NCBI RefSeq assembly: GCF_902459465.1
Contig: NC_047081.1
Location: forward strand, 372,001 to 436,000
Direction: 5' to 3'
From: Asterias rubens
Taxonomy: Eukaryota > Echinodermata > Asteroidea > Forcipulatida > Asteriidae
Length of the DNA stretch: 64,000 nt
The notes beneath the pieces are model-generated. The model saw only the letters and a program-made list of their open reading frames with translations, did no database searches and was not told the origin of the DNA. A program made the position numbers and the translations under genes. The first letter of the stretch is position 1. Each line of letters opens with the position of its first letter. Of this stretch, positions 23,803 through 36,535 are shown piece after piece.

Positions 23803-24717
23803 TTAGTTCGTCTTCTTTTCTCCATTGTTGAGTTGACCTCTCGGCTGTTGCATGTCCGACTTGTCAGCAAGTTTCTCCTGTTGCTTAGCGAAGTAAGCCC
23901 TGTAGAAATAGTTCGCGAAGAGCATGAAATAGCTAAGATACATGACGAAGGATACCTCTAGATTTCTCCAGGTGACATCGCATGGCTCACCGCTCTTTAG
24001 GACCTGATGAGCGTATAGATTGATGATAATCCCCATAAACATTTGCATGATTTGCAAAATGGTTATACACACGTTGACTTTACGAGGAATCCTGACCAAT
24101 CGGGATGCTTTAAGGGCATAGTAGGTATACATGAAAGCATGGACGGTGTAGTTCATAACCAGAAAACAGCGCCCAGTCGAGGTGTAGCAGCCATAACTAT
24201 ACCAGGTGTACAATAGTACAGTGATATGATGATACCAATGAAGGAAGATCAACTTCTGCTTTCGTAGTACGATGAACGCAGTATCGCCCAACTCGACCAG
24301 TTTGCTCGCAGCGAAGAGCCAGGCCCACAGACCGCTGGCCCCGATGAAGCCGACCGAGTCACACGCTATAGATTTAGGGCCGTAGGTAGTAGCCATGTAG
24401 TAGCTTTCTTCCCAACCACGGAGCAGTCCGATCCAGCTGAAGATGGCCAGGCCGACCGACCACGCCGTCAGGGCCTGGCGGAGATCGTAAGCCGGCCGGT
24501 CCCTCATGATTCTCTGCCCCACAAGTATGAGTAGAACATAGAGACTGCATAGGGGAATACCCACTGACCAGTACTGCTGGAAAAGGCCCACACCCCACTC
24601 ATGATCGAATCTCCGTTCAAACGCGAACTCATAGGCGTACACCACGGGTACTTTCGTCGTGTTCAACGGCACTTGCAGAGGAAGAGTAACCGGTGGAAAT
24701 CCCCGTGTCTCGGACAT
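23803..24717 (-). CDS. ELOVL6-like: ELOVL6-type fatty acid elongase A (304 aa, intronless)
   Basis: A single open frame begins at the ATG at 24717, with A at -3. ELOVL6/3 hallmarks are KLVELGDTAFIVLRKQKLIF, the catalytic HWYHH box at residues 160-164 followed by ITVLLYTWYSY, and NYTVHAFMYTYYALKA. Several hydrophobic segments fit the seven-helix ELO fold. The C-terminus ends KKTN, a KKXX ER-retrieval signal. Known ELOVL6 enzymes elongate C12-C16 saturated and monounsaturated acyl-CoAs in the ER. Vertebrate ELOVL6 genes have several coding introns, so an intronless frame suggests descent from a retrocopy or lineage-specific intron loss. Two further intronless paralogues lie on the same strand at 29.5-30.3 and 36.9-37.9 kb. 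This copy has the most divergent first 40 residues and GC-richer coding sequence than its surroundings. Confidence 0.93.
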   Translation of the reverse strand: MSETRGFPPVTLPLQVPLNTTKVPVVYAYEFAFERRFDHEWGVGLFQQYWSVGIPLCSLYVLLILVGQRIMRDRPAYDLRQALTAWSVGLAIFSWIGLLRGWEESYYMATTYGPKSIACDSVGFIGASGLWAWLFAASKLVELGDTAFIVLRKQKLIFLHWYHHITVLLYTWYSYGCYTSTGRCFLVMNYTVHAFMYTYYALKASRLVRIPRKVNVCITILQIMQMFMGIIINLYAHQVLKSGEPCDVTWRNLEVSFVMYLSYFMLFANYFYRAYFAKQQEKLADKSDMQQPRGQLNNGEKKTN

Positions 24718-25769
24718 TTTCTCTGCCGGTGAAATTCAGATGCCTTCAGATGTATTGACCTATCTTCATATGAACAGGGCGATAGTTCAACCCTTTACAT
24801 AGACCTTGCTATGTGACCACTAGTATAGTAAACTAGCCTTGTATGTACGTCCTCGCCTTGTATCTATGCGTCAAGCCGAAGGTATGTACTCATACATCAT
24901 GCCAAACTAGTTAGCATACGCGGCTCATTAGGGATTATAATTTATACAGTTGTCCCTCATCGGGCAGGCATGAACAGCGAGCGTGTCCCTTGCGCAGTCC
25001 ATTACGCACATATACCTCGCCTTAAAAATCACGCCATCTGTTTTTTAACCGTAGAAATAAACCCAGTCAATAGACTTGTCTCATGCCTTTTATTAACTAT
25101 TTTGTAAGGTTCAGTCATGCACAAACTGTTCCATGCGGGTCCTTGAAGCCTTGGAACAGACTTTAGGTCAAAACACTATACAAAATGATTGGCTCCAATA
25201 GGCCTTTTACGCCGGGGTCGAACATAGGTGTCGTTGTGAATTTTTGACATGTGTGTTTTTAATTTCCTACAACTTTTATGTGGAAACGTGACCGTTTAAC
25301 TCTCCCGTTTCCCCTCGCACATTTTTCAACACGCACATAAAATAAATTCACAGTTATAATTCATAATATTATGACTTATATCTCAAATCAGCATATCTAT
25401 TTTATATTTAATAAATTAGCACAAATCATTACTAAGTATAGCTGCGCTGCTCATAGTTAGGAATTACCATAAATCATAACTTATAAAGCATATCTCGTAA
25501 TCATACACAAGCCTATAATTGTGAATATTTCATAAATATGAATTATCACCACTCATAACTATAGCTCGATTTGAATTAGCATAAAACATCAAAATATTGA
25601 CTTTGTATCTCGGTCATGAGTTAGCATAAATTTATCTATGACTTATTTTTCATACGAATTAGCATAAGTCATACTTATTCTGCCAATAAAGTTGTCACTA
25701 TGACAAACTTGTTACGGATTCATCATACGAATAATAAAAACGGTCGTGATTTTGTTTAATTAATGAGAT

Positions 25770-25895
25770 GGGATTCGAACCGGGTCTACAGATTAGAAAG
25801 GCAGGGAAAGAAACATGCTAAGTCAAAGAAACATGCTAAGTCAAAGAAACATGCTAAGTCAAAGAAACATGCTAAGTCAACCTGATCCCCAAATA
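25770..25895. repeat. SINE remnant with internal 18-bp tandem repeat (4 units)
   Basis: GGGATTCGAACCGGGTCTAC (reverse B box) is followed by four perfect copies of AAAGAAACATGCTAAGTC at 25807-25878 and then AACCTGATCCCC. The same flanking words occur at 59405-59465 without the expansion ('gcagggaaagaaacc...aacctgatcccc'). The tandem copies therefore expanded inside a SINE. Confidence 0.75.
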
Positions 25896-25959
25896 CCGTG
25901 TAAAACTCTCTAGTTTATGGGAACCCGTTAGTGCACTAATACTCCCATGGTAAGAACAA

Positions 25960-26049
25960 ATTATTACCGTCACGTTGAACTACTACACACATTATTACCG
26001 TCACGTTGAACTACTACACACATTATTACCGTCACGTTGAACTACTACA
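25960..26049 (+). repeat. 31-bp tandem repeat, three units
   Basis: ATTATTACCGTCACGTTGAA followed by CTACTACACAC occurs three times back to back; the last unit is truncated and changed at its end. Confidence 0.9.
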
Positions 26050-28085
26050 AGCACAACAGAACCAGCCCCCCCCCCCATAACAAATACCAGGAAAGGCCCC
26101 GAATCATACGATACAATAAGTAAAGGACAAATAAATAGAAAGGATACGCTTGAAAACCATGTTGTCCTTGGCATATTAAATTGTTTGTTTCGATTTTAGT
26201 GTAAAGTAGTGGCGACACGCATTATACCATCAGACACACACTGAAAGTTAGTATGGAGCCATACTAAAGATAGCTCCACGGTATTTAGGGCATCATAGTT
26301 TATTGCTACATGAAAAGGGCAGGACTGTCTAGCGTAACTGCACACAAATAAACCCTCACAAAAATTCATTTTATGATAATGCAAACTGTGTGCATTGTCG
26401 AACAAGGTTGCTTGCAATCAAGCGTGCAGGGCAATATCACGAACATGCCTGGGGATTTGTTTTTGGAATAACCTGGGTCGGGGCGGGGTGCACATCCACA
26501 GATCGGCGGTTCAGTATTTCGTCCAAAGTTCTAAACACATTTTTTAAGAAACTTGACACATAATATGTTTCACCAAGTTCTACATGATGACGTAATTTTT
26601 AAATTATTTGTGTGTGAAATATGGTATTTCCCCCATAGTTTACGTTTTGTTCTTCTTCGAATGCCTAAATTTACACTTATTTTGACATTATTTGAAAACG
26701 TGGCAAAAATGTATTTCTGTGGTCGTGACCAATAGGGGCAAAGTAGTTTGCGCTCGTGTTTTGCAGAATGCACATGTCCTTCTCAACTTGTTACGAATCA
26801 AGTGTCTTGCTCAAGGGACCGTAGGTGGGCCATAATCGTTAGTATTTTTGTGTTGTATTCACTTGAAACTGATTTTGCCTCCATGAACGGTTGCCTTGGT
26901 AACAGCTGACCCCATGTAACAATCACTGAATGACCCTAGATATATTTTGGAGAAAACAGAAAGTTTTGAGGTGTTCGGATGCAGAATGCAACCAACGCTA
27001 AACATTCAAACTACTCAATCAACACATTTGATTTAACATAGCAAATTTATGATATTATGTTTATAATATATTGTTATCTATAAAAGGTGAGAGTGTAGTC
27101 TTAGTTGACGAGAGCTGTTCATTTTGAACTATTTCATTTTGTATTTATATTATATTTTCGTGGAAAGGACTTACACAAGTTTAGTTATCCTGGTGTATCA
27201 GTCCGCAACAAAAGGTGCCTAAAGAGGGCGCTATATGATTAACTCGGTAGCAATTTTGGTCCCCAGATAATTATCATTCATCGACATTTGAACTTTAATC
27301 TTCTGCTCAATTAGATATGGGAGTCCCTGTGCCCGTCGCGTTGTTCTATCAGATTAAAACCCTACACCGGTGGAATTTTCTAAACGTCCGAGCACAAGCC
27401 TTAAAGAAATGTCCCTCTCTCTGCAAATGGGACCATTTGTTTCAGGGCCTATAGTTATCCCATATACATCAAGTTCCAAGGTCACAATTAGGCAAACTTG
27501 TTTACACTTTTTCCCCATTGGTGGGCTCTCAGGTCTATCTATATATTTTGTGTGTCCACAGAATATAAATGAGGCCTCCACCCTTTTTCTCCCTTTACTT
27601 TGGTTTGGGTGCATCTAGCTCTCTATGTGTACGAGTGCATCACCCTTAAAGCGCATGATTATGTCACTACCTTTGGGTGTGCCAATTAAAGGTATGTTGG
27701 GGTGGGGTGCCGGGAAAGGGGTGGGGGTGGAATGGTAGATGTATGTTTGTTTGTAATGGAGGAGTCCCATAATAATTATCAGTACTTTTTGATGATAACT
27801 CTATTAGACGTCACAATAAACACCGATACAAAAAACCCATCTGGGTTTTACTTTGTATATTTCACAAAAGATTCAAATAATATTACAAATACACAAACAA
27901 ACTGTATAATATTAAGTATTTAAAATTATTTCTTGATTATTTTTTTATACCAATTATTAATTTACAACATTTTAACAAGAGAAAATGAACCTATTGTGCA
28001 TGATACTTAGTTAGTTACATCAAAAGAGTCACACAAAAAACATTGTACAAAATTCGAAGAAACTAAAGTCTATAGTTTGTTTTTA

Positions 28086-28274
28086 AGACTATAGTCTTTA
28101 TGCAATGACGTCATATCGCCGCCATCTTAGAAGCAAAACGATCATGCAACTCTGGGGAAAACGCACAGCTATAAACGGATGTCTGAAAGGGTGATGGGCC
28201 AATGAGCAACATTCTTGTGCCCTCTAGCTGAGGGCGCCCTACCCAAATGACGCCATAGAACAATAATGGTCTTA
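28086..28274. repeat. MITE-like element 'M2', copy 1
   Basis: It begins ATAGTCTTTATGCAATGACG, ends near AATAATGGTCTTAT, and carries 'gagggcgccctac' near the 3' side. It aligns with 45209-45387, and the ends are near inverted repeats. Confidence 0.7.
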
Positions 28275-28905
28275 TAAAATTAATTCTCTCGTTTTAAGTT
28301 ATTTTTAGAAAATAGAACTGCTTTACCAACCAAAAGAGAGCTATAAATGCAAACAAGTAAAATGGTCTGACATTTCGATTAGTGTGAGCCTTTTCCAAAC
28401 CTAGATATAGGAATAAGGGGCTCCGTCCGGAGCAGTGTACATTTTTAGTGCACGTTCAACAACAAACGGAGCCTGGAGCGTAATTGAGGTTTGGAAAAGG
28501 CCCTCCTAGGGTTTCCGTATCAAGGATTATGTTCGTGAAGGTCACACTAATCAGTTTGCGTTTGTGTTTCGTCTCAAATACATTATTTATAAATGTATCC
28601 ATGATTAAGCAAGAATTACCCCTATAAACCAACACCAATGAACATTGGACTCTTAAAACCAGGACCCGATTTCAATAGTTGCGCAATAACCAGTGAATAT
28701 TGCTTAACCATTTTTTGCTATTATGGAAAAATATGCAGAATACTACAGATTGTAAATGTGACATGCGTATTTTGGCTGATAACTTATTCTGGCAATCATG
28801 ATGACAAGAATTATTCGAATATATGAATTTGAGACAAGCACAGTATCAGTTATAACATGGCCACACATCAACACCTCTTTCAGAGCCCCAACAAAATGAG
28901 AGATA

Positions 28906-29295
28906 TTAAAGCAACACGTTGCCTTGGATCGGTCGAGTTGGTCTTTGAAAAGCGTTCTGTTAACGTTTGTTATAAAATGCATATGGTTAGAAAGATGTTG
29001 TAAAAGTAGAATACAATGATCTACACAAATATGCCTCAAAATTGCGTGGTTTTCTTTTTACCTCGTCCGCTAACACGGTCGGCCATTTATGGGAGTCAAA
29101 ATTTTGACTCCCATAAATGGCCGACCGTGATAGTTCGCGACGTAAAAGGAAAACCGTGAAATTTCGAGTGATACTTGTGTGGATCATTATATTCTACTTT
29201 TAAAACATCTTTCTAACCATATGCATTTCATAACAAACAATTTTGAACGCTTTTTATAGACCAATTCGTCCGATCCAATGCAACGTGTGCTTTAA
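28906..29295. repeat. Fold-back element with 56-bp perfect central palindrome
   Basis: The two arms (about 195 bp each) are imperfect inverted copies over the whole element: TTAAAGCAACACGTTGC on the left and, read from the other strand, TTAAAGCACACGTTGC on the right. The central 28+28 bases (29074-29129) form a gapless perfect palindrome centred between 29101 and 29102, with core GACTCCCATAAATGG and complement. The outer arms have diverged by scattered substitutions; the centre has not. Confidence 0.93.
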
Positions 29296-29464
29296 GAGCC
29301 TTTTACAAAAGAGAAATGTACAATTGTAACCCAAATCAGTTTACATAGCAATAGTTACTTTGCATTATAATTTCCCTCAACCTCGGCTGGATGAAAGCAT
29401 TTGGCTTATACTAGTTAACTGGAATATTTTAATTTAAATATGGAAGTTCCTTCGTCGTATATTT

Positions 29465-30334
29465 CTACAGTCCTTTCTTTTCTTGCAAACTGCTCCCGTT
29501 TTTATTGAGATCTTTTCTCTTCCCATCACTGCCCGGCTTGGAGAGGTATCTACCAATGAAGAAATTGAGAAAGAGCACCAAGTAGCTGAAGTACATCACT
29601 GAAGATACTGTCATGTTCTGTTCGTTGGTTGAACAGTAGCCGCCATTTCGAATTTTCCAGTACGCGTAACCGTTGACAACGCATCCCACCAGCATCTGTG
29701 TGATCTGTAACGTGGTTATCACTAAGCCAACCCAGTTAGGGATGCGTAGTAGACGAGAGGCCTTGATAGCATAGTAGGAGTACATGAGGGAATGAACAGT
29801 GAAGTTCATGAGGCAGAACGAGCCAGCTAGAGCGACAGTCTGAGGATAGGAGTACCATGAGTACATGAGCACAGTGATGTGGTGGTACCAGTGAAGGAAG
29901 ATGAGATTCTGCTTACGTAGCACGATGAATGCCGTATCGATGAGCTCAGGGAGTTTGCTGAGAGTGAAGATCCATAGCCAGAACCCAGCCATACCCTTGA
30001 AGAGGACTGGGTTGCAGATAGTTGCATCCAAGCCGTGGGTCCGGAGTATACTAAAGGTACCGGTAGCGAATCGAATCATACCCATCCAGCTAAACGCAGC
30101 GAGTGCAGCAGACCATACAGCAAGGGGTAGACGCAGATCAAACGGCTGTCTAGACTGCATCAAACGCCTGCCGCCGAAGACTAGAACAACATACAACACG
30201 CTGAATACAATAGACAGTTGCCAGTTGTTGTAAAACCATATCAGGTTGGGTCCAGGTTGGAATTGTCTCTCAAACTCGAACATAAAAGCTGGTTCGAAAG
30301 GTTTGAGGGTAGAATTTACTCGCAAGTGCTCCAT
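29465..30334 (-). CDS. ELOVL6-like: ELOVL6-type fatty acid elongase B (289 aa, intronless)
   Basis: A single open frame begins at the ATG at 30334 in good context (A at -3, G at +4). Motifs are KLPELIDTAFIVLRKQNLIF, HWYHH at residues 148-152, ITVLMYSWYSY and NFTVHSLMYSYYAIKASRLL. It ends KKGL, a KKXX ER-retrieval signal. Paralogues A and C share FEFER/FEFEK-like N-terminal motifs, the IFSWMG/FSWMG block and the C-P/CNP-containing loop before the histidine box. The usual ELGDT here reads ELIDT. The expected role is elongation of C16-range acyl-CoA in the ER; substrate specificity cannot be read from sequence. Confidence 0.93.
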   Translation of the reverse strand: MEHLRVNSTLKPFEPAFMFEFERQFQPGPNLIWFYNNWQLSIVFSVLYVVLVFGGRRLMQSRQPFDLRLPLAVWSAALAAFSWMGMIRFATGTFSILRTHGLDATICNPVLFKGMAGFWLWIFTLSKLPELIDTAFIVLRKQNLIFLHWYHHITVLMYSWYSYPQTVALAGSFCLMNFTVHSLMYSYYAIKASRLLRIPNWVGLVITTLQITQMLVGCVVNGYAYWKIRNGGYCSTNEQNMTVSSVMYFSYLVLFLNFFIGRYLSKPGSDGKRKDLNKNGSSLQEKKGL

Positions 30335-31785
30335 GGTACAATCCGGCTAGTTGTTGAATCGTTGATGAAAAATAAAAACCACAGGTTTTTTCAACAGTTC
30401 AAGTTCAGGAAATTTAGGTGTATTCTTTCAGGAAGAGCAAGCTCTCGTCGTACTGTCATCATTTAATATGATGAAAGCACATGATACAACCACCACACTG
30501 TACCATGCACATACTTTTCCAATACGGTGGCAAGGGCCACATCACACAGTCATACTGTAGTCGAACCATCGACTGTTACCCCCTATGGTCTGAATATCAA
30601 AGTCAACCTCTATCACACCGATCAGTACACATATTTCACATAGCCGTCAGTGGATAACAAGGGAGGACGTTTGGTTAATAGAACAGCCCTTGATTTACAT
30701 AGATGTTCGCAATTGGCGCTTAAGCGGTCAGGCGGGGATTATCGACGCTGATTGGTCAATACAGCTACGCCTTCATTGCAATGATGAATGAATCCTTTTC
30801 ACAAGCAGACACAAAAATCCTATTGGCACATAAAGACTTATCGCCCCATATGGTGACACGCGATCAGGCCACCAAGCGAGGCAGCCTGTGATCACACAGT
30901 CCATGAATGCAATAAAAGCTATTTTATTAAAGGCATTGGACACGCTTGGTTGCCAAATACCCGTATTTTCACTGGGTGTCTCCGGTCCTTGATGGCCCAC
31001 ATCATGCATACAATTAATAGTCTGTGAACAATTCTGGTTCGTCAAATTTCTATGACCCTGAATGAAAAGCAACTCGAATTCAAACACTTCAACTCGTTCA
31101 AATCTCTAATTGCGAGGACACAATGGAAGTTATCCATGGCATTGTGTCATATAGTAAATATTACACTGCCAGTAGACATCACCTTGTTTCACAGACAGAC
31201 GTCACAAGCAAATAGAACCACCAAAGTTCAATATACATTACTCAATAATTGCGAAATTCTTTGACAGACTGTGGGAGTAAAAGTCACAGATTTAAAGATT
31301 TAAAGATTGTTAGCGTTGAGTATTGTATACAAAAGGCTGTGGTTGAATACATTACGTTCCATTGTTACTTTTGGACCATTAGTTAACTAGAATGCCCCAT
31401 TTCATAATACAAGCTGGTAACGAACAGACAAATATTGCTTAACAAAATCTTCATGCCAGCCAAACTGTCATTAAGTTTGGAAAGGGGACTAAGTGGTAGC
31501 TGGGATAAGGCTTGAATAAGCGCACACGATCGTATCGTTCAATGCACAATGTGTTATCAGGCGTAGTAAATGGATTAAAGAGGATTAAATAATAATGATT
31601 AGTTCTGCACGCATGGTTTACTTAAATGTCTTAATATAGCAATACTGGAAGTAATCTGTTTGCCAACTTAAGTTTATCTTTTTATAAACTTTATATCAGT
31701 GATATATAAACTTAGCTGTATTCCGTTTAATTAAGTTGCATGGACAGTTTTTGTGTTATAGCCGAATTTTGTTTTCTCCTAAGAA

Positions 31786-31976
31786 CTTTTTTATCTGAAC
31801 GAATTTCGATAGGAGCTATTTCAGGACCAAAACTATAGAAAATGTTTTGCATAATATGCAACGAATGCATATGCAAATAAGTTTATTAATAACTTTTTAT
31901 CTGAACGAATTTTGATAGGTGCTATTTCAGAAAACAAAAACATAGAAAATGTTTGCGTATGCAAATGCACATGCAT
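31786..31976 (+). repeat. Tandem duplication, about 105-bp unit
   Basis: 'ttatctgaacgaattt.gatagg.gctatttcag' followed by 'atagaaaatgttt' and an ATGCAAATA-rich end appears twice, about 105 bases apart. Confidence 0.75.
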
Positions 31977-32197
31977 CACACACTATTATATAGGGACCTT
32001 TATTATAATATGGATCGAAAGTTTGTTGAACCCTGCAGGGTGGTATACATGTTCACTACATTTGGTGCTCGGTTTGTGGTATTATTGTATTCTGGTCTTT
32101 TATTGTGCTCTGGGAATGTCATGAATTATTGAGAGGATCCGTTTAATGGAGGGGGGGGATAGGGGTGGTAATTTCATACAAGAGGAAAATTAATTTG

Positions 32198-32600
32198 TTA
32201 AAGGGTCTTGTACTTTTTCCTAACACAAAACACAATGTCCACAGATTTGCATTGAACTTACACAGTTTGAAGATAATGATAGTAGAAAGCTTCCCTAGAA
32301 ATGTTACTTTACTGAGGTGCTGTAGTTTTTGAGAAATGAGTAAAAGTAATAATTTTCGTCTCGTTTTAGCTTGTAAAATCGTATTAACCAGTTATACTAT
32401 GTTTATGGTAAAACAAATACCCTAACTGGTTAATGGGATTTTACATTCTAAAATAATTTTCGTCTCACTTGAGACGAAAATTATTTTGAGACTTGTTTTA
32501 CCAATTTCTCAAAAACTACAGAACCTCAGTTAGTAATATTTGGAGGAAAGCCTTTCACTATCATTATCTTCAAACCCTGTAAGTTTAATAGGTGACAACT
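32198..32600. repeat. Inverted-repeat MITE-like element 'M3'
   Basis: The left part contains 'gataatgatagtagaaagc', 'gaggtgctgtagtttttgag' and 'taattttcgtctc'. The right part is their inverse ('gagacgaaaattattttgag', 'ctcaaaaactacagaacctc', 'cactatcattatcttcaaac'). A small palindrome ATTTTCGTCTCACTTGAGAC with continuation lies near 32455-32480. Confidence 0.8.
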
Positions 32601-34207
32601 GTTATTTTATGTAATTATGGTCTCACCATGGAGGCAAAGTTTTTTCTTCTAGGTCCCCAAACTGCAGACACTGGCCTTGATATTGATAGCCACCAAAATG
32701 GCCGTAGGCTTTAACGAGCAAGGGATATATTAATTTCAATTTTGTTTTCATTTCCCAATAAATAAAGTCCTTATGTGGAGTGAGGGGGAAAATACACGTC
32801 TCTGACCTCACTTTAAAACGGTGTAATTTGCACCGCGTTCAATACCCTTGCGGTGCAAAATGTGTCAACATCCAAAAAATCAATTCCTGGAAAAATTGGG
32901 TCTTAAAGTAAAAGGAACAGCATATTGAGATTCGATATGTTTTGTTCTAAATGTTTTAATGAGAATACAATTCCACCCCAGCTTGGCAGCATTAGTATAC
33001 TGTATGCCCAATAATTATCAATTTCATATCTCACAATTCCAACATGGGGTCGAGAGAATCTTGGACACAATCCGAAGAGTAAATATGAAACTTAATCCCG
33101 GTTATATCTCGAAAAATTATCTACAATTCTAAGAGATCAACAAACTTCGAACCAGCAGCCTTCAGGTGACATTTTTTGACATTAATACAAAGACAACACT
33201 GAAAGAACAGGAGAATTTACACAATGATTTGTGTGCAATTTTTTTTTTATATAGAAAATGGGTGAATAGTACTGATCAGAACATAGTTAAATTAGGAAAA
33301 GAAATCAACATGCTGCAAGGCAAAAAGGCAAAAGCTGGAAATGTATAATGCGTTTATATGTACATACACTAGATTGCTACACTATCACTATCTCAAACAT
33401 TCTAAGATTGGACACTGTAGTAGATTCAAGGTTCAGCGTTGACCATAACCGGGTCAAATAAACCGAGTCAGAAAGCCTTGTAAGGACCACCATGGCTGGA
33501 TGTTTCAGTTCAGGCCCATCTTGGCCATAACACTGGGTTGCCATGGCTTTGTTCGGATCCAATGCGGGTTGTTGGTTGACCATATTTGGGCCATCCTGAC
33601 CCTATTATGGTCAACTGTTTATCCGTTATCTGAGCCTGACCAAGTCACTTCTGACCCCTGTGTTGTCAGTGTTTGAGAACAACCGAGAAAAGCCTTTATC
33701 TTTAGTTAAAAACAAAATGTAAATTTACTTTAAAATCAGCTAGCTGCAAAGAATAATTCCAATGTCACATTCACATCCGGGCACTTTTAATTCATTTGCA
33801 AACTGAACATCATTAACACCCAGTAAATCAATCAGAAATGTTATCCCATAATGGAAGTCTGTTAAGAGGAACAAGTTACGTTCGAAAGTGATAAACACAG
33901 AACAAAATCACAACATATTGACACAAACAACATCTTATTTACAAGCTTACGAAATTAGAGTTGGTACAGGTCGTCCCTTCTCTTTCTTTGCCACAATAGT
34001 TTTTTTTTTCTTGGAAAAAAAAAACACAGCTAAATAAATAAAACAAGAATGAATTAACTTCTGGGATAAAGAAATCAACTAGGATTAAAATGAAAGACTC
34101 TCTGTATTAAAACAATGTAAATTAAAGTCTAAGCATTATCGGGAATTATTAGGAAAAGAAATAAAAATTATTCCAAAGGTCAACACACCAGTAGCGATAC
34201 TCCAGAG

Positions 34208-34452
34208 AAAGGAAAGATTTCGGCCTGAAATCGAGGAAATAGCAATTTAGTACATCGTGCTTTATTTATATTGTAGCAATCAAAATAAAGCCAAGATGAA
34301 CGTTCACATAAGTCGTGAAAAAAACCGAAAAATAAAGGAAAGATTTCGGCCTGAAATCAAGGAAATAGCAATTTAGTACATCGTGCTTTATTTATTTTGT
34401 AGCAATCAAAATAAAGCCCAGATGAACGTGCACAAAAGTCGTGAAAAAAAAA
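34208..34452 (+). repeat. Tandem duplication, 125-bp unit, about 95% identical
   Basis: AAAGGAAAGATTTCGGCCTG starts at 34208 and again at 34333. Both copies continue through 'gcaatttagtacatcgtgct' and 'gtagcaatcaaaataaagcc' with only a few changes. Confidence 0.9.
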
Positions 34453-36535
34453 CCCCGGAAAATGTATGATCCATTTTACGAAAATTTCCATCAAATTTTA
34501 TGACAGTTTTGCAAAAGTTACTTCTTCTTTATAACAACTGGTACTTTCCCTAATAATTAACACATTGTTTTAACCCGCTGTCCCATATTAAAAGAAACAC
34601 AATAACATATTCATAATTTGTGACTACAAATTAAATTGATGAATATAATTAACATCGATAAACATTGTATTCCCTTCGCCACAGAAATTTTCAGTGTTCA
34701 GCTGCAATTATAATATATATATTCTAATATCCTGTTGCAATAATGAAGGATTCACATAGAATGGTGCCAATACTATTGGCCCATTATTCACAATTCTTAA
34801 TCACTGCAGACTTTCCTTCATGACCCCATAAGAAAAAAACATATTATAATGTTGCTGGCATAGAACGGGCATTACAACAAATGTTAAGCCATTGTCGAAA
34901 CAAGTGGATGTGACAGGTTAAAGCTTATAAGTTGTCCTTAGCAACATCCTTAGCAACAGCCTAAGTCACAGCCGCCAATTCAAAAGTGGCATTAAAAGAC
35001 AAAATGCTGTGAGGTAAATACATGGCAATGATTACCAGGGAAGCAGTCTCATGCATTGGGTGGCATTTTAGCTGGTAAACCGCCAAATAAATCATCTATA
35101 TATATAATAATTGTATAAAGCAAGAGTCGTGTGTGCTCATTTTATCAGCTCCAGATCATTTGTGGATTTTTTTTTAAATAAACATTATTATTTTTAAATA
35201 ATATTCATTTGAACAAAAATATCAGCAATTTCTTAAGGTAAACAAAGTAAAGATCGTTTCCTGAAGACCATTTTGATGAAACGTCGATTTACAAGAGACT
35301 ATAATACAGTGCAACAATATCATTCAATCAATTTGCAAATACATACAATAAGCTTCAAATATTGTTTTTTTTTATGAAGTGCCAATGTAAAGAAACGTTT
35401 CATCCTTTTATGAACATTGTATACATTATTACCTCGTGCAACCATTCACCATAAAAATACACATTATTTAAAAGCACAGCGTACTACGTTTTCCCCCTTA
35501 CAGAACGTAATGACGTCATTCGAAATAAAGCCTACCCTATACAATCTACGTTCAAAAACCACATTGTCTAAAGCCAAGTTGAATTCACAACCCATAGCGC
35601 ACAAGTATGCCACTGGTAGTGATAAAATTGCATTCTGTGGAGCGAAGCTCCGAGTCCTGATTTTCTTTTTTTTAACAATAACTTGTTATTTACTAGCTTT
35701 TGTTACGCTGTTTCAAATTTGATGGGTTGGAACATTTTAATGGTCGGATTTTGGTCAAAAATTAGTCCAAAAATATTCTGCAAGATGCAAAAAAAAAACT
35801 ACAATATTTTGTGGTAGTGCACAACAGGCAACAAAATCACACACATTGCTTGTTAATTTTGTTTTTTTTAAATACTACATTTATGTAATTTGTTTTGATG
35901 CCAACAACAATCTCACAACTTGTTCAGAGGAATGTATTAATTTTGTGTACATGAAGTATTATTGTACAGTTACGTAATTATCATATTTAATCACAAATCG
36001 AGGTTTTCCCTCTAAACACATTTTTTTTTGTCTTAGGCACCTTGTTAAAATACATCCCTTTTAACAAATTATTTCTGCAACATGTTTACAATGCAAGGAA
36101 ATATAAAGCTCCTTTTAATGTGATTGAAAAACTACACTACACTACACTATCAGTTGATGAACATTACACTAATGTCGCATTAAATATCTTGCATACTATG
36201 AAATAAACTGCGCCAATAAAGTATCTAAACACTTACAAATGGTCAGATATATCGGAACCTGAAATAGTATGCCAAAAAATAATTATTCATTTCGAGTCAC
36301 CGTTAATTTCTGCACATTTTGACACATCTTGTGTTGCGCTACGATGTTGTTTGGTGGATTTACGGGCACTTGAGTGGCTTAAGGTCGAATTTCAAAAGCC
36401 CCTATTCAAGCTAAATCGTTGTATTGTGACGGGTAAGATCAGCGTTTCTTTTGCCCGCCTTTTATAAATGATTTTTTGTTTTGGTCGCGTATTGGATAAA
36501 TCGTTTGCGATGAACATCAGCAATAGTTGTCAGTA

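Larger units (their letters stand above)
24718..29464. other. Intergenic region between ELOVL6-like A and B
   Basis: No gene is supported. It contains an 18-bp tandem repeat at 25807-25878, a 31-bp tandem repeat at 25960-26049, a poly-C tract at about 26067-26075, a MITE-like element at 28086-28274 and a large palindromic element at 28906-29295. The AT-rich stretch at 25330-25700 repeats 'cataa' and 'tagcata' words loosely. Confidence 0.5.

Noticed and set aside
35417-35722. 101-codon plus-strand open frame
   Set aside because: The sequence is AT-rich with no domain and ends in a hydrophobic run caused by poly-T stretches; there is no supporting context.
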